A stretch of 37,885 nucleotides of DNA from [Clostridium] symbiosum ATCC 14940 (GTDB lineage: Bacteria > Bacillota > Clostridia > Lachnospirales > Lachnospiraceae): contig NZ_KE992810.1 of the NCBI RefSeq assembly GCF_000466485.1, positions 1,251-39,135 on the forward strand. Direction: 5' to 3'. This document shows positions 14,032 to 22,825 of this stretch, piece after piece (position 1 is the stretch's first letter; the number at the start of each line of letters is the position of its first letter). The position numbers and the translations under genes were made by a program. The notes beneath the pieces were generated by a model. It saw only the letters and a list, made by a program, of their open reading frames with translations, was not told the DNA's origin and did not search any database.

Positions 14032-15978
14032 ATGCGTTTACATATTGGGGAAAAAATAAGAGAACAAAAGGCCATGCTCATTTCCGGAAAGAAATACAGG
14101 CCCCTCATAGAAGACCGTGTGCAGCGCATGGCTGTATATCTTATGATTGGATTTTTTACATCCATGTTAGTATGCACAATTATATCCCGTGTATCGTATT
14201 CCTTTACTACCGCCCATGTTTCGGTAGCTTCGATGGCAGGCAAAACGCTGATTAACAGGGCTGAATTGGAGGGGATTATCTATGCGTCATCGGAGAAAGG
14301 GATTAGTCTTCCGGATGGCCTTAAGGCCGTTTCCGTCAATGCAGGGAAGGGCAAATCAGTAGAAAAAGGCGAGGTGCTGATAGAATTTGATGTCCCTGCC
14401 GCAGAAGAACGGATTAAGAAACTGGAAGAAGAAATCCGTATCATTAATCTTAAAATGGATATATCATCAAACAATGGCGGCAATGATGTGATTGAGGCAC
14501 AGCGTACGCTGGAGGATGCCAAAAAGGCGTATGAGCGGATTGCTGCAAAGTATGCCAGGGCAGAGATGCGGCTGAAAGAAGATTATACAAAGCTTGAAGA
14601 AACACTGGCGGATGCGGAAAAGAATCTTATTAATAAGGCAGAAGCGCTTGTGAAGGAAGCGAGGGAAAACCTGCAAAATGTAAGGGAGGACGCGGAGGAC
14701 GCCATCCGTGCCGCAGAACAGGCGCTGGATGAGGAATCAGAAAATCTTGATGATTCAGAGGATAGTTATCAGCAGGCATTAGAAGCGTATGAGCAGGCGA
14801 AAGATGAACTTAATATGGCAAATCAGAGAGTCAGCGAAATAAAGGAAGCGATTGCAGGAAAGCAGCCGGATGATGCCACGGATTATACGGAGGAGCTGAA
14901 GGAGGCGGAGGAGGAACGTTCCATTGCGCAAAAGGCATTTAACCAGGCCAAAAAGGAACTTTCAAAAGCAGACTATAACTCATCGTCCTATGACAGGGCA
15001 GACGATAACCTGGATTCCATCAAGCGAGGCTGGAAACGTAAAATTGATAAAGCCAAAGATGCTCTTTATAAAGCAGAAACAGTGCTGGAAGCAGTCAGGG
15101 AAGGAAAAGATTTTTCAACTGAGTCTGCAGTCAGTGAGGCCCAGGCTGCCATTGATACTGCAAGAGAAGCGTTAAACCGTGCCCGGCGTGAGTCAGAGGA
15201 TAACCAATATTCTGAGGAGGAAGAACTTTATGCTGCGGGAAGGGCAGTTGAGACCGCGCAGGCAGCATTGGAAGATGCCCGGAGACAGGCTGAGGTATTG
15301 CAGAAGGAAGGTGAGATTGACAGAATTACCTGTGAATCTGAGCGGTCAGATAAAGAGAAATCGCGTGCTGCATTACAGGAAATTCTGGATAATGGGGGAC
15401 GCCTTTTGGCTCCGGCCCCTGGAACGGTGGTGAGGACGCTGGAACGCGGGGATAAAACAAAGGAGGGGGAAGATGCAGTCATTCTTTCCTCTGCTGACAG
15501 AGGATTTGTTTTTGAAGGAAAACTGGATAAAGATTCAGCGCGCCGCTTTTCAGCCGGGGACAAAGGAGAGCTTCATTACAAAGTGGATGGAAGCACACAA
15601 AAAGCAGATGTGGAGATTCATTCCATCAGCACGCCGGACGAGTCGGACCAGGTTTTTGTAACTGCGGTTCTGCCGGAGGGAAGTTATACTTCCGGTATGC
15701 CGGCACAGCTTTTTCTAAGCAGAAAGAGCGAGACGTATCAAAATTGTCTGCCTCTTACCGCACTCAGAAGTGATTCCGGCGGAGACCACGTATTCGTACT
15801 TCGCAGACAAAGCTCCGTACTGGGAACAGAATGGGTCATTGCAAGGGTAGATATAACAGTAAAGGAAAGAGACAGTCAGATGATGTATGTTGACGGCGCG
15901 CTTACGTATTCGGATCAGGTAGTTATAAGCTCAAATAAGATCATATCGGAAGGAGACAGGGTCCGCATTGAAAATTAA
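14032..15978 (+). CDS. HlyD-family adaptor with very long coiled coil (648 aa)
   Basis: One membrane span at 33-53 (MAVYLMIGFFTSMLVCTII), then a first half lipoyl domain (VSVNAGKGKSVEKGEVLIEFD, about 100-120 in two pieces), a coiled coil of over 300 residues (about 125-450, dense in Glu/Lys/Ala heptads), the second half lipoyl domain (GGRLLAPAPGTVVRTLERGD) and a beta-barrel-like C-terminal part. This is the periplasmic-adaptor (HlyD/MacA) domain order. The coiled coil is about twice or more the usual length. In a Gram-positive cell it would reach through the cell wall. AGGAGA before ATG 14032 fixes the start; ATG/TTG upstream positions lie in the preceding gene. It overlaps the MacB-like gene by 11 bp. 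Confidence 0.88.
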   Translation: MRLHIGEKIREQKAMLISGKKYRPLIEDRVQRMAVYLMIGFFTSMLVCTIISRVSYSFTTAHVSVASMAGKTLINRAELEGIIYASSEKGISLPDGLKAVSVNAGKGKSVEKGEVLIEFDVPAAEERIKKLEEEIRIINLKMDISSNNGGNDVIEAQRTLEDAKKAYERIAAKYARAEMRLKEDYTKLEETLADAEKNLINKAEALVKEARENLQNVREDAEDAIRAAEQALDEESENLDDSEDSYQQALEAYEQAKDELNMANQRVSEIKEAIAGKQPDDATDYTEELKEAEEERSIAQKAFNQAKKELSKADYNSSSYDRADDNLDSIKRGWKRKIDKAKDALYKAETVLEAVREGKDFSTESAVSEAQAAIDTAREALNRARRESEDNQYSEEEELYAAGRAVETAQAALEDARRQAEVLQKEGEIDRITCESERSDKEKSRAALQEILDNGGRLLAPAPGTVVRTLERGDKTKEGEDAVILSSADRGFVFEGKLDKDSARRFSAGDKGELHYKVDGSTQKADVEIHSISTPDESDQVFVTAVLPEGSYTSGMPAQLFLSRKSETYQNCLPLTALRSDSGGDHVFVLRRQSSVLGTEWVIARVDITVKERDSQMMYVDGALTYSDQVVISSNKIISEGDRVRIEN

Positions 15979-17209
15979 CAGGTTTGCTCATTACCGGGCG
16001 TTGATAATATCAGCAATACTGGCAGCAGTTCTTTGGAGTTTCGCTTGTTCTTTCTATAGTACGGCCATCAGTCACTGCACCAGTGTTGGAATTAAATGGG
16101 AAAAGGGCGGTGTCAGCCCCTCAGAGCTTATCAGGCAGCAGACGTATGCAAGGCAGGATGGAGCAGGAAACCAGCCGGAGGTCACCTTATGGCAGATATA
16201 TCCGGAACAGGAGATAATGGCTTCAGATAAAAAGGAGATGAAGGCGGATATAGTTGCCGCCTTTGGAGACTGCGGGGATGTTGTCTCCTCCATGCCGGCT
16301 GACGGAGCTTATCCGGCCAGATCGGATGCCTCTGGCTGTGCCGTCAGTACCGGTCTGGCATTCTCTCTGTGGGGGAGTATTAATGTGATTGGGTTGCCGG
16401 TAAAGGCGGAAGGAAAGCAGTTCTATGTCCGCGGCATATTTGAGGAGGAAGAACCAAGGTTATTCTTACAGGCGCAGGCGGAATCGAAAGAACCCTTATC
16501 CAATATGCAGCTGACGTTTACAGGTCCGGAAGCAGGGGAGAGGGCCGGTCAGTATCTCTCATCGGCAGGTTTTCCGGAGGGCCGGATCCTTGACCTGACA
16601 TTATTTGTATGGGTACTTGGCATGATACTCCGGCTCCCTGCGATCATTCTGGCAATTGGTATCCTTGGGCGCGTGACCAGGCATGGGAAAAGGCTTTGCC
16701 GTTATCCCCTACTGCTGGCTGTTTATTTTTTAATCGCTTTCGGTATATTGGCCGTATTATGGTTTTGTATGGATCTGCCTGAGTTTCCTTCCGAGTTTGT
16801 CCCCACAATGTGGTCTGATTTTGAGTTCTGGGGAAATCTGTTTCAGGAGCAGGGGAAAAATATGGTCTCCTGGATGGCGGCCGGGCCTGCCTTCCGGGAT
16901 ATGGAGCTTTGGACCTCGTCATTTATGGCAGTGCTGCTTTCTGTGTGTGCCTCTGCCTTTACGGCAGCCGCAGCAATGCTGGTATCCATACGCTCTTACA
17001 AAAGAATGATGTTCTATTGTGCGGCATATACATTGACACTTTGCCTGATTTCATTCAAGATAGCCTCTGCTCACAATATGACCTTTTGCAAAGCGATGTA
17101 TCTTCTGCCATGTCTTTGGATATGTGTGGATTTTCTCTTTTACTGTCTGAAAGAAACACTTGCCGCCGATGTCCGTGAAGGGAGGATTATGGATGAAGAA
17201 AAAACGTGA
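15968..17209 (+). CDS. MacB-like membrane protein with extracytoplasmic domain (413 aa)
   Basis: A membrane span at about 9-30 is followed by an outside domain (about 35-205) and then five more spans (about 206-233, 243-266, 318-342, 350-367, 374-396). In the outer domain, CAVSTGLAFSLWG-SINVIGLPVKAEGKQFYVRGIFEEEE closely recalls the end of the MacB periplasmic core domain (written here in two pieces). MacB proteins have four spans and a FtsX fold, and this one differs in its C-terminal half, so it is a divergent relative. The start must be TTG 15968, overlapping the HlyD gene, because no in-frame ATG precedes the first span. With HlyD it forms an adaptor-plus-membrane pair, but there is no MacB-type ATPase in the operon. 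Confidence 0.65.
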   Translation: MKINRFAHYRALIISAILAAVLWSFACSFYSTAISHCTSVGIKWEKGGVSPSELIRQQTYARQDGAGNQPEVTLWQIYPEQEIMASDKKEMKADIVAAFGDCGDVVSSMPADGAYPARSDASGCAVSTGLAFSLWGSINVIGLPVKAEGKQFYVRGIFEEEEPRLFLQAQAESKEPLSNMQLTFTGPEAGERAGQYLSSAGFPEGRILDLTLFVWVLGMILRLPAIILAIGILGRVTRHGKRLCRYPLLLAVYFLIAFGILAVLWFCMDLPEFPSEFVPTMWSDFEFWGNLFQEQGKNMVSWMAAGPAFRDMELWTSSFMAVLLSVCASAFTAAAAMLVSIRSYKRMMFYCAAYTLTLCLISFKIASAHNMTFCKAMYLLPCLWICVDFLFYCLKETLAADVREGRIMDEEKT

Positions 17210-18065
17210 ATACAGTGTTCCGATCCGGGAACAAATGGTACCATGGCTGTTTTTGCTGCCGAGCCTGCTGTTCGTGAGCATTATGGTGCTGATTCCTATG
17301 CTGGACGCTCTGCGCCGTTCCTTTTTCCTGGCTGCCGGTGACCGGTTTGTGGGATTTCAAAATTATCTGTCAGTCTTGAGGAACCATGCGTTTCAGCTGG
17401 CGGCAGCTAATACAGCCAAATTTATCTTAGTCTGCATACCGCTTCTGTTACTCTTTTCCCTGGCTGTTTCCCTGATGCTGGCCTCCTTCAGGGAAAAGCG
17501 CGGCATTTTCAAGACCTCGTTTCTTGTGCCCATGGCGGTTCCCGTTGCTTCGATTGTTCTTTTGTGGCGTGTGATTTTTCATAAAAATGGACTTCTCAAT
17601 GCATTTACTGCACTTTGGGGTTTGGTTCCGGTTGACTGGATTGGAAGTAAGGCAGCCTTTGGCGTGTTGGTGTTTGCTTATCTGTGGAAGAATTTCGGAT
17701 ATGATATGGTGCTGTGGCTGTCAGGACTCAGCGCCATAAATCCGGCATTATATGAGGCGGCTCAGATAGACGGCGCCGGAAGCCTCCAGCGGTTTGTGAG
17801 GATTACGCTTCCCAATCTTATGCCCACATTATTTACCATTACCGTGCTGTCGCTGCTCAATTCCTTTAAGGTGTTCAGGGAGGCTTATCTGATTGCGGGA
17901 GGTTATCCGGATGACAGTATTTACATGCTTCAGCACTTATTCAATAACTGGTACGGCAATCTGGATGTGGATAAAATGTGTGCCGGAGCTGTGATGATGG
18001 CAATTCTGGTATTTATTTTAATACTGCTGCTGCAAAAAATTATGAACAGAGGAGATAGGATATGA
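17193..18065 (+). CDS. CUT1-type ABC permease, MalF/UgpA-like (290 aa)
   Basis: Six membrane spans (first at PWLFLLPSLLFVSIMVLIPM) and the EAA coupling loop YEAAQIDGAGSLQRFVRITLP near residues 180-205 (given as family motif EAA---G---------LP) define a binding-protein-dependent sugar permease of the MalF/UgpA type. Its partner is the next gene. ATG 17193 is preceded by GGGAGG (17180-17185) and gives the basic N-terminus MKKKREYS; the earlier ATG at 17160 is inside the preceding gene and lacks a site. The overlap of 17 bp with the MacB-like gene means tight coupling. The transported solute is unknown; the family imports oligosaccharides or glycerol phosphodiesters. Confidence 0.9.
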   Translation: MKKKREYSVPIREQMVPWLFLLPSLLFVSIMVLIPMLDALRRSFFLAAGDRFVGFQNYLSVLRNHAFQLAAANTAKFILVCIPLLLLFSLAVSLMLASFREKRGIFKTSFLVPMAVPVASIVLLWRVIFHKNGLLNAFTALWGLVPVDWIGSKAAFGVLVFAYLWKNFGYDMVLWLSGLSAINPALYEAAQIDGAGSLQRFVRITLPNLMPTLFTITVLSLLNSFKVFREAYLIAGGYPDDSIYMLQHLFNNWYGNLDVDKMCAGAVMMAILVFILILLLQKIMNRGDRI

Positions 18066-18901
18066 AAAAATGGCTTCTTGGCTTGCCCCTTGTATTGATT
18101 TCGGTCTTTATATGGCTGCCTCTTTGGATGCTGATATCCGGTACCTTTATGGGAGGGGCAGAGCTGTCTGAAAATCTTGCGCCTGTCCTGGAGGGCAGGG
18201 GAGGAACGGCTGTATGGCCCGTAATGGCGCGTTATCCGACTCTGGCGGCATATGTGGAACTATTATTGGATACGCCCCAGTTTTTTACGGTATTCTGGAA
18301 TTCCTGCAGGCAGGTTTTTCCAATCATACTCGGCCATGTCCTTTTGGGCGCACCTGCGGCATGGGCATTTGCAAAGTTTCATTTTCGCGGGAAAAAGATA
18401 CTCTATACCTTGTATATTGTCCTGATGCTGATGCCATTTCAGGTGACCATGGTTTCCAGCTATCTTGTTCTGAACAAACTGGGCCTGATTGATACCGTGT
18501 GGGCAGTCATACTGCCCGGTGCGGCATCAACGCTTCCGGTATTCATCATGACACGTTTTTTCATGGACATACCGGAGGCGGTCATGGAGGCGGCAGCCGT
18601 GGATGGGGCTTCCTCATTTCAGACTTTTTTACGATTTGGGCTTCCGCTGGGAGCGCCGGGCATTCTCTCGGCTGTGGTATTGGGCTTCTTGGAATACTGG
18701 AACGCAATAGAAGCGCCTCAGGCATTCTTAAAAAACCAGGCGCTCTGGCCGCTGTCATTATATATGTCAAGCATCACGGCGGATAACGCCGGGGTATCAT
18801 TAATTGCATCACTGATTACACTGATGCCTCCTCTTTTGATATTCCTGTCTGGGCAGAAATATCTGGAGCAGGGCATTATATCTTCCGGAATGAAAGATTA
18901 A
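18062..18901 (+). CDS. CUT1-type ABC permease, MalG/UgpE-like (279 aa)
   Basis: Six spans and the EAA loop MEAAAVDGASSFQTFLRFGLP at about 178-198 (family pattern EAA---G---------LP). The N-terminal LPLVLISVFIWLPLWMLISG is typical of the MalG partner. It overlaps the MalF-like gene as ATGA, so the two are translationally coupled. One unusual feature is the loop after the first span (about 30-62), longer and Gly-rich (LEGRGGTAVWPVMARYPTL), on the outside where it would face the binding protein. Together with 17193 it forms the membrane channel driven by the ATPase at 18918. Confidence 0.9.
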   Translation: MKKWLLGLPLVLISVFIWLPLWMLISGTFMGGAELSENLAPVLEGRGGTAVWPVMARYPTLAAYVELLLDTPQFFTVFWNSCRQVFPIILGHVLLGAPAAWAFAKFHFRGKKILYTLYIVLMLMPFQVTMVSSYLVLNKLGLIDTVWAVILPGAASTLPVFIMTRFFMDIPEAVMEAAAVDGASSFQTFLRFGLPLGAPGILSAVVLGFLEYWNAIEAPQAFLKNQALWPLSLYMSSITADNAGVSLIASLITLMPPLLIFLSGQKYLEQGIISSGMKD

Positions 18902-18917
18902 CACAGGGGATTAATAT

Positions 18918-20036
18918 ATGGAAAACAGGAATTTTGCAGGCGATCTGCAGATAAGCAAAGTGAATAAATGGTATCCGGGCGATGTTCATGCTGTTAAGGA
19001 TATGGATATGGAAATAAAGAGAGGGGAATTTATAGTATTTGTAGGCCCTTCCGGCTGCGGAAAGACAACGCTGCTGCGCATGATTGCAGGACTTGAGAGT
19101 ATAAGCAGCGGCGAGGTCATTATGGACGGCAGGACTGTGAACCAGGTTCCGCCAAAGAACCGCGATATTGCCATGGTATTCCAAAATTACGCCCTTTATC
19201 CCAATATGAAAGTAAAAGATAATATTGCTTTTCCCCTTAAAATGCAGCATATCGGCAAAACGGAAAGGGAGAAAAGGGTAGCAGAAGTGGCGCAAAAGCT
19301 GGAGCTGGATGCTCTGCTTGAAAGGAAACCGGGGGCCTTGTCCGGCGGTCAGCGCCAGCGTGTTGCCCTTGCGCGGGCCATGATAAGAAAACCCGGACTG
19401 TTTCTCATGGATGAGCCGTTAGCCAATCTCGATGCGAAGCTCCGCACAGAAATGCGCCGGGAGATTATAACGCTCCAACGGGAGCTGGGGGTAACAACCA
19501 TATATGTCACCCATGATCAGACGGAGGCAATGACGATGGGGACGCGCATCGCCGTAATAAGCGGCGGTGTTTTACAGCAATTTGGAACACCGCAGGAAAT
19601 ATATAGAAATCCGGCGAATCTGTTTGTTGCTGGGTTCATAGGCTCACCCAATATGAATGTGTGGGACACAGAGCTTATTTCAAATAACGGACAACATTAT
19701 CTGACACTGGGAAATGCCCGTATTCCGATGGGTAAAAGCGGTCTGGCCGCAAGAGGACTGCAGGGGCCCCTTAAGGCCGGTATCCGTCCGGAACACATTG
19801 TGCCGGCTGCACCGGATGATCCTCATGCAGTGCGGATGAAAATCAGCATTTTAGAAAATACCGGGCGTGAAGCGGCAGTTTTCCTCACCGGGGCCGATAT
19901 ACCGGATATGACGATGGTAACAGGCGCGGATTTCTCAGGCCGGGCCGGGCAGGAGGTATATATTCGGCTAAAGCCGGAAAAGATACTTCTATTTAATACA
20001 GAGACAGGATGTGCATATGGAGATGTTTATGTATAG
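18918..20036 (+). CDS. MalK/MsmK/UgpC-type ABC ATPase (372 aa)
   Basis: Walker A GPSGCGKTT (43-51), Q-loop in VFQNYALYPNM, signature LSGGQRQRVALARAM, Walker B LFLMDEPLANLDAKL and the switch His in VTHDQTEAMTMG. After residue 240 comes the regulatory TOBE domain (LKAGIRPEHIV, VFLTGADI, VYIRLKPEKILLF), which marks ATPases of CUT1 importers rather than exporters or MacB-type proteins. It is the only ATPase in the operon and so must drive the MalF/MalG-like pair. AGGGGATTAATAT precedes ATG 18918. The 3' end overlaps the VanZ gene. Confidence 0.93.
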   Translation: MENRNFAGDLQISKVNKWYPGDVHAVKDMDMEIKRGEFIVFVGPSGCGKTTLLRMIAGLESISSGEVIMDGRTVNQVPPKNRDIAMVFQNYALYPNMKVKDNIAFPLKMQHIGKTEREKRVAEVAQKLELDALLERKPGALSGGQRQRVALARAMIRKPGLFLMDEPLANLDAKLRTEMRREIITLQRELGVTTIYVTHDQTEAMTMGTRIAVISGGVLQQFGTPQEIYRNPANLFVAGFIGSPNMNVWDTELISNNGQHYLTLGNARIPMGKSGLAARGLQGPLKAGIRPEHIVPAAPDDPHAVRMKISILENTGREAAVFLTGADIPDMTMVTGADFSGRAGQEVYIRLKPEKILLFNTETGCAYGDVYV

Positions 20037-20622
20037 AATATATTCAACAGGGATAGAAACTGCGGCTGCATCAGCGATACTGATACCGATTCTTTTTTTA
20101 TATCATATATTTATATTTCATAACATAAAAAAGACGGCGGCCTATATTATTTTTATATTATATTTGACTGCAATGTGCCTGTTGGTGGGGTTTCCCTGTG
20201 TGACAGGAATTAAAATCGGTTGGTCTTATAATTTTATTCCTTTGTATGGTATGCTGAACGATATAATTAACAGCTATCTGAATGTTTTGCTTTTTATCCC
20301 ATTAGGTATATTTGTTCCATGCTTATGGCCCGAATACAGAAGCATGATGAAAACAGTGGGCTTGGGCCTGATGACATCACTGGGTATTGAAATACTGCAG
20401 ATATTTACCTTCCGCGCAACCGATATCAATGACCTGATAACGAACGCGGCAGGTACATTGGCTGGTTATCTGATTGGCAGAGTGATGATAAAAATGATTC
20501 CTCAATTAGATAGACTGAATTGCAGGAGAAGTGAGTTATATCTCCTATACGGAACGGTTGGTGCAGTGATGTTTTTCTTTCAGCCATTTATTTTTTTATT
20601 ATCAGAGGCCTTATATCCGTAA
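20029..20622 (+). CDS. VanZ-family membrane protein (197 aa)
   Basis: Five to six hydrophobic segments and the VanZ signature: NVLLFIPLGIFVP, TSLGIEILQIFTFRATDINDL and ITNAAGTLAGYLIG (family hallmark E-LQ---R--D--DL--N--G---GY). VanZ-type proteins give low-level teicoplanin or lipoglycopeptide tolerance by an unknown mechanism. Start: TGGAGATG at 20018-20025 sits six bases before ATG 20029; GTG 20011 and ATGs 20017/20023 are in frame alternatives. It overlaps the ATPase gene, so it belongs to the hybrid operon, whose promoter carries a VanR-type box. It converges with the LysR gene; the 50 bp between them contain no clear terminator. Confidence 0.85.
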   Translation: MYRIYSTGIETAAASAILIPILFLYHIFIFHNIKKTAAYIIFILYLTAMCLLVGFPCVTGIKIGWSYNFIPLYGMLNDIINSYLNVLLFIPLGIFVPCLWPEYRSMMKTVGLGLMTSLGIEILQIFTFRATDINDLITNAAGTLAGYLIGRVMIKMIPQLDRLNCRRSELYLLYGTVGAVMFFFQPFIFLLSEALYP

Positions 20623-20672
20623 AGGCTGGCATCCATTCCTTTCTTTTGTTATGAGGAACGAGTGTGCTTTTA

Positions 20673-21554
20673 TCAGCCCCCGCCTTCAACCCCATGAAAT
20701 CGCAGAAAATTCCGTGCCGCATGGGACAGCGGGTACTCTTTATTGACAATGAAAGCGCTCGTGATAAACAGATTTTCATCGGAAAAATGCTTCACGGTTA
20801 AGTCCCTGATGTGTTGGAAGTCTGCGGCCGTCAGTGAGGCCAGTGCGACGGTTTTAAAGGATCTGGCCCACTCAATCGCAGTTGCATTCGAAGAGGTAAT
20901 AATAGAAATATTCGGCGCGAGCAGATGGTGGCCGAAGGAGGAACGGACCAGATCCAGGCAGTCGAAGGGAACCGCAAGCGGATAGTCTGCCAGCAGGGAT
21001 ATGTCGATAATGCTGCCGCTTTGCATCAGAGGGTGTTCCGGCCTGCAGATTGCCACAATCTCTTCTTTCTCATAGGGATAGACAGCCAGGGAAGCATAGC
21101 CGGGAAGGCTGGAGCGTATGAGCCCGATCTCCGTTACATGGTTCAGGACGTTCGGAATCGCAAAATCACTTGGTATTTCATAAAAATCAAAATTGACATT
21201 CGGGTATGCGGCCCGGAAATCGTCAAACAGATGGTGCAGAAAATAGGCGGAGTTTCCTGCCGGGATTGAGAGCTTTAAAAGCTCGGAAAAACCTGTTTTT
21301 TTATTGTGAATCTCGTCTTGAAGTTTTTCTTCGGCCTGGCAGATCTCCTTGGCGCGCAGATAAAAAACGCGTCCGGCGTCGGTCAGCTCAAGCCTGTGCC
21401 GGTTTCGGATTAAAAGCTTTGCCCCATAATAAGTTTCAATATTTTTCAACTGGTTGCTCAGAGAAGGCTGGGCGATCAGCAGCTTGTTCGACGCAGCCAG
21501 AATACTTCCGCTTTCTACAATCGCAACAAAGTTCCGATAAGACTCTAATGTCAT
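20673..21554 (-). CDS. LysR-family regulator (293 aa)
   Basis: The first 60 residues are a LysR helix-turn-helix (NFVAIVESGSILAASNKLLIAQPSLSNQLK, with the QPSLS turn, shown as two adjoining stretches). From about 90 to 290 follows the periplasmic-binding-like effector domain (LLKLSIPAGNSAYFL, FDFYEIPSD, IGLIRSSLPGYASL, VAICRPEHPL). Start ATG 21554 with AAGGGG upstream. It is divergent from the permease/phosphoribosyltransferase pair at 21753-23398, the standard LysR layout, so it probably activates those genes in response to a nucleobase or related ligand. The direct target site would be in 21555-21752. Confidence 0.92.
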   Translation of the reverse strand: MTLESYRNFVAIVESGSILAASNKLLIAQPSLSNQLKNIETYYGAKLLIRNRHRLELTDAGRVFYLRAKEICQAEEKLQDEIHNKKTGFSELLKLSIPAGNSAYFLHHLFDDFRAAYPNVNFDFYEIPSDFAIPNVLNHVTEIGLIRSSLPGYASLAVYPYEKEEIVAICRPEHPLMQSGSIIDISLLADYPLAVPFDCLDLVRSSFGHHLLAPNISIITSSNATAIEWARSFKTVALASLTAADFQHIRDLTVKHFSDENLFITSAFIVNKEYPLSHAARNFLRFHGVEGGG

Positions 21555-21585
21555 AGAGCAATTCCCCTTAATTTATAATTTAATA

Positions 21586-21715
21586 TTCTTCTAATATAAG
21601 AAAAATATTATAAATAATATGTAATAATGATAGTTTTATTATATAAAAAATTATGTTACAATGCAAATTGTTTTTAAAAAATAGTGCTTATAAAAAGAGA
21701 ACTGTATATAAGCAC
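21586..21715. promoter_or_regulatory. Divergent regulatory region: LysR-type dyad and 5'UTR hairpin
   Basis: TTCTT-N7-AAGAA (21586-21602) is a small dyad in a very A+T-rich stretch, and could be the LysR target. Downstream, GTGCTTATA (21684-21692) and TATAAGCAC (21707-21715) form a perfect 9-bp inverted repeat with a 14-nt centre. Between them TACAAT (21657-21662) is a possible minus-10, which would put the 9-bp repeat into the permease 5'UTR. No T-run follows, so it is not a terminator; it could be an operator or an RNA hairpin. No purine riboswitch core was seen. Confidence 0.4.
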
Positions 21716-21752
21716 AACTAATGAATAAAGATAAGGGGGAATAAAGAGTACG

Positions 21753-22811
21753 ATGAATGCTTTACTGACAGATTTATTGGCCGTATTTGGAGTTGTTTTA
21801 AATGCGCTGCCTCAGGGACTTTTAGCGCTGTCCTTTGGTTTTGCAGCCGTCCCGACGGCGATGGCGTTTTTTATCGGAGCGTTTGGAAATGTGATTACGG
21901 GGAATGTGGCGCCGATTTCATTTCAGGCTGAAACTATTACATATGCGGGTACCAGCGGCAGGAACCGCTCGGAGCGGTGTACAATGATCTTTATCGGAGC
22001 CGCCATTCTTGCGGTTATCGGAGCCTGCGGGATGCTGACTAAGATTGTGGATTTTATCGGTACAGACATTGCAAACGGCATGATGGCCGGTGTGGGACTG
22101 ATATTGACGAATGCGGCTGTCAACATGGTGAAGGAGGATCACCTTGCAGGTGGAGTATCGATAGCTGCGGCAGTGCTCACCTATTTTCTGACCAGCTCCA
22201 GTCCCAATACGCTGGTTTACACGATCGTGATATCGGTTATTGCGTCCAGCGTGGTATCGGCGGTTTTGAATAAAGAAAAGAAAAATATCGTTGTTGCAGA
22301 TGACAAATTTACCCGTCAGAAATTCACATTTAACGGAAATGTGATACTCGGCGCTCTCGGAATGGTCTGTTTAAATATTGGCTCTAATATTTCATTTGGA
22401 GCAATCACGGCCAGCATGGCAGGAGCAGATACATTTAATGTGGACCACCTGACCCTGATCTCTTCCCTTGCGGATATGGGTTCCTCTTTCTTCGGAGGCG
22501 CACCGGTGGAATCGATAATTTCTGCTACGGCAAATGCGCCCCACCCGGTTTGGGCCGGAGTGGCGATGATGATTGTGGTAGGCATAATTCTGTTAAGCGG
22601 CCTGCTTCCGAAAATCGGCAATTATGTTCCGTCCTCATCGATTGCGGGTTTTCTGATCGTACTGGGGCTTTTCAAGACCTTTATACTTGATGCACCCGTA
22701 GCGCTGGCAATTAATCCGGCGGTAGGCGGAACTGCACTCGTTGTCACGGCAATTTCGAATCCGTTTCTCGGAATGCTTGCCGGTATCGCAGCCAGAGTCC
22801 TGGGACTGTAA
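21753..22811 (+). CDS. NCS2-like nucleobase permease, short form (352 aa)
   Basis: A very hydrophobic protein of about 10-12 spans. GNVITGNVAPISFQAETITYAG near the start, MMAGVGLILTNAAVNMV, and SSFFGGAPVESIISATANAP are where NCS2 (xanthine/uracil/AzgA-type) transporters have their amphipathic half-helices and substrate residues. Typical NCS2 proteins are 420-480 residues with 14 spans, so this is a shortened or divergent member. A phosphoribosyltransferase gene follows 14 bp later, which supports uptake of a purine or pyrimidine base. ATG 21753 has AAGGGGGA 11 bases upstream. Substrate cannot be told from sequence. Confidence 0.65.
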   Translation: MNALLTDLLAVFGVVLNALPQGLLALSFGFAAVPTAMAFFIGAFGNVITGNVAPISFQAETITYAGTSGRNRSERCTMIFIGAAILAVIGACGMLTKIVDFIGTDIANGMMAGVGLILTNAAVNMVKEDHLAGGVSIAAAVLTYFLTSSSPNTLVYTIVISVIASSVVSAVLNKEKKNIVVADDKFTRQKFTFNGNVILGALGMVCLNIGSNISFGAITASMAGADTFNVDHLTLISSLADMGSSFFGGAPVESIISATANAPHPVWAGVAMMIVVGIILLSGLLPKIGNYVPSSSIAGFLIVLGLFKTFILDAPVALAINPAVGGTALVVTAISNPFLGMLAGIAARVLGL

Positions 22812-22825
22812 GGAGGAGTAGCATT

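Noticed and set aside
21206-21556. Plus-strand ORF of 116 codons inside the LysR gene
   Set aside because: Shadow of the minus-strand LysR gene, which has a complete family domain structure.
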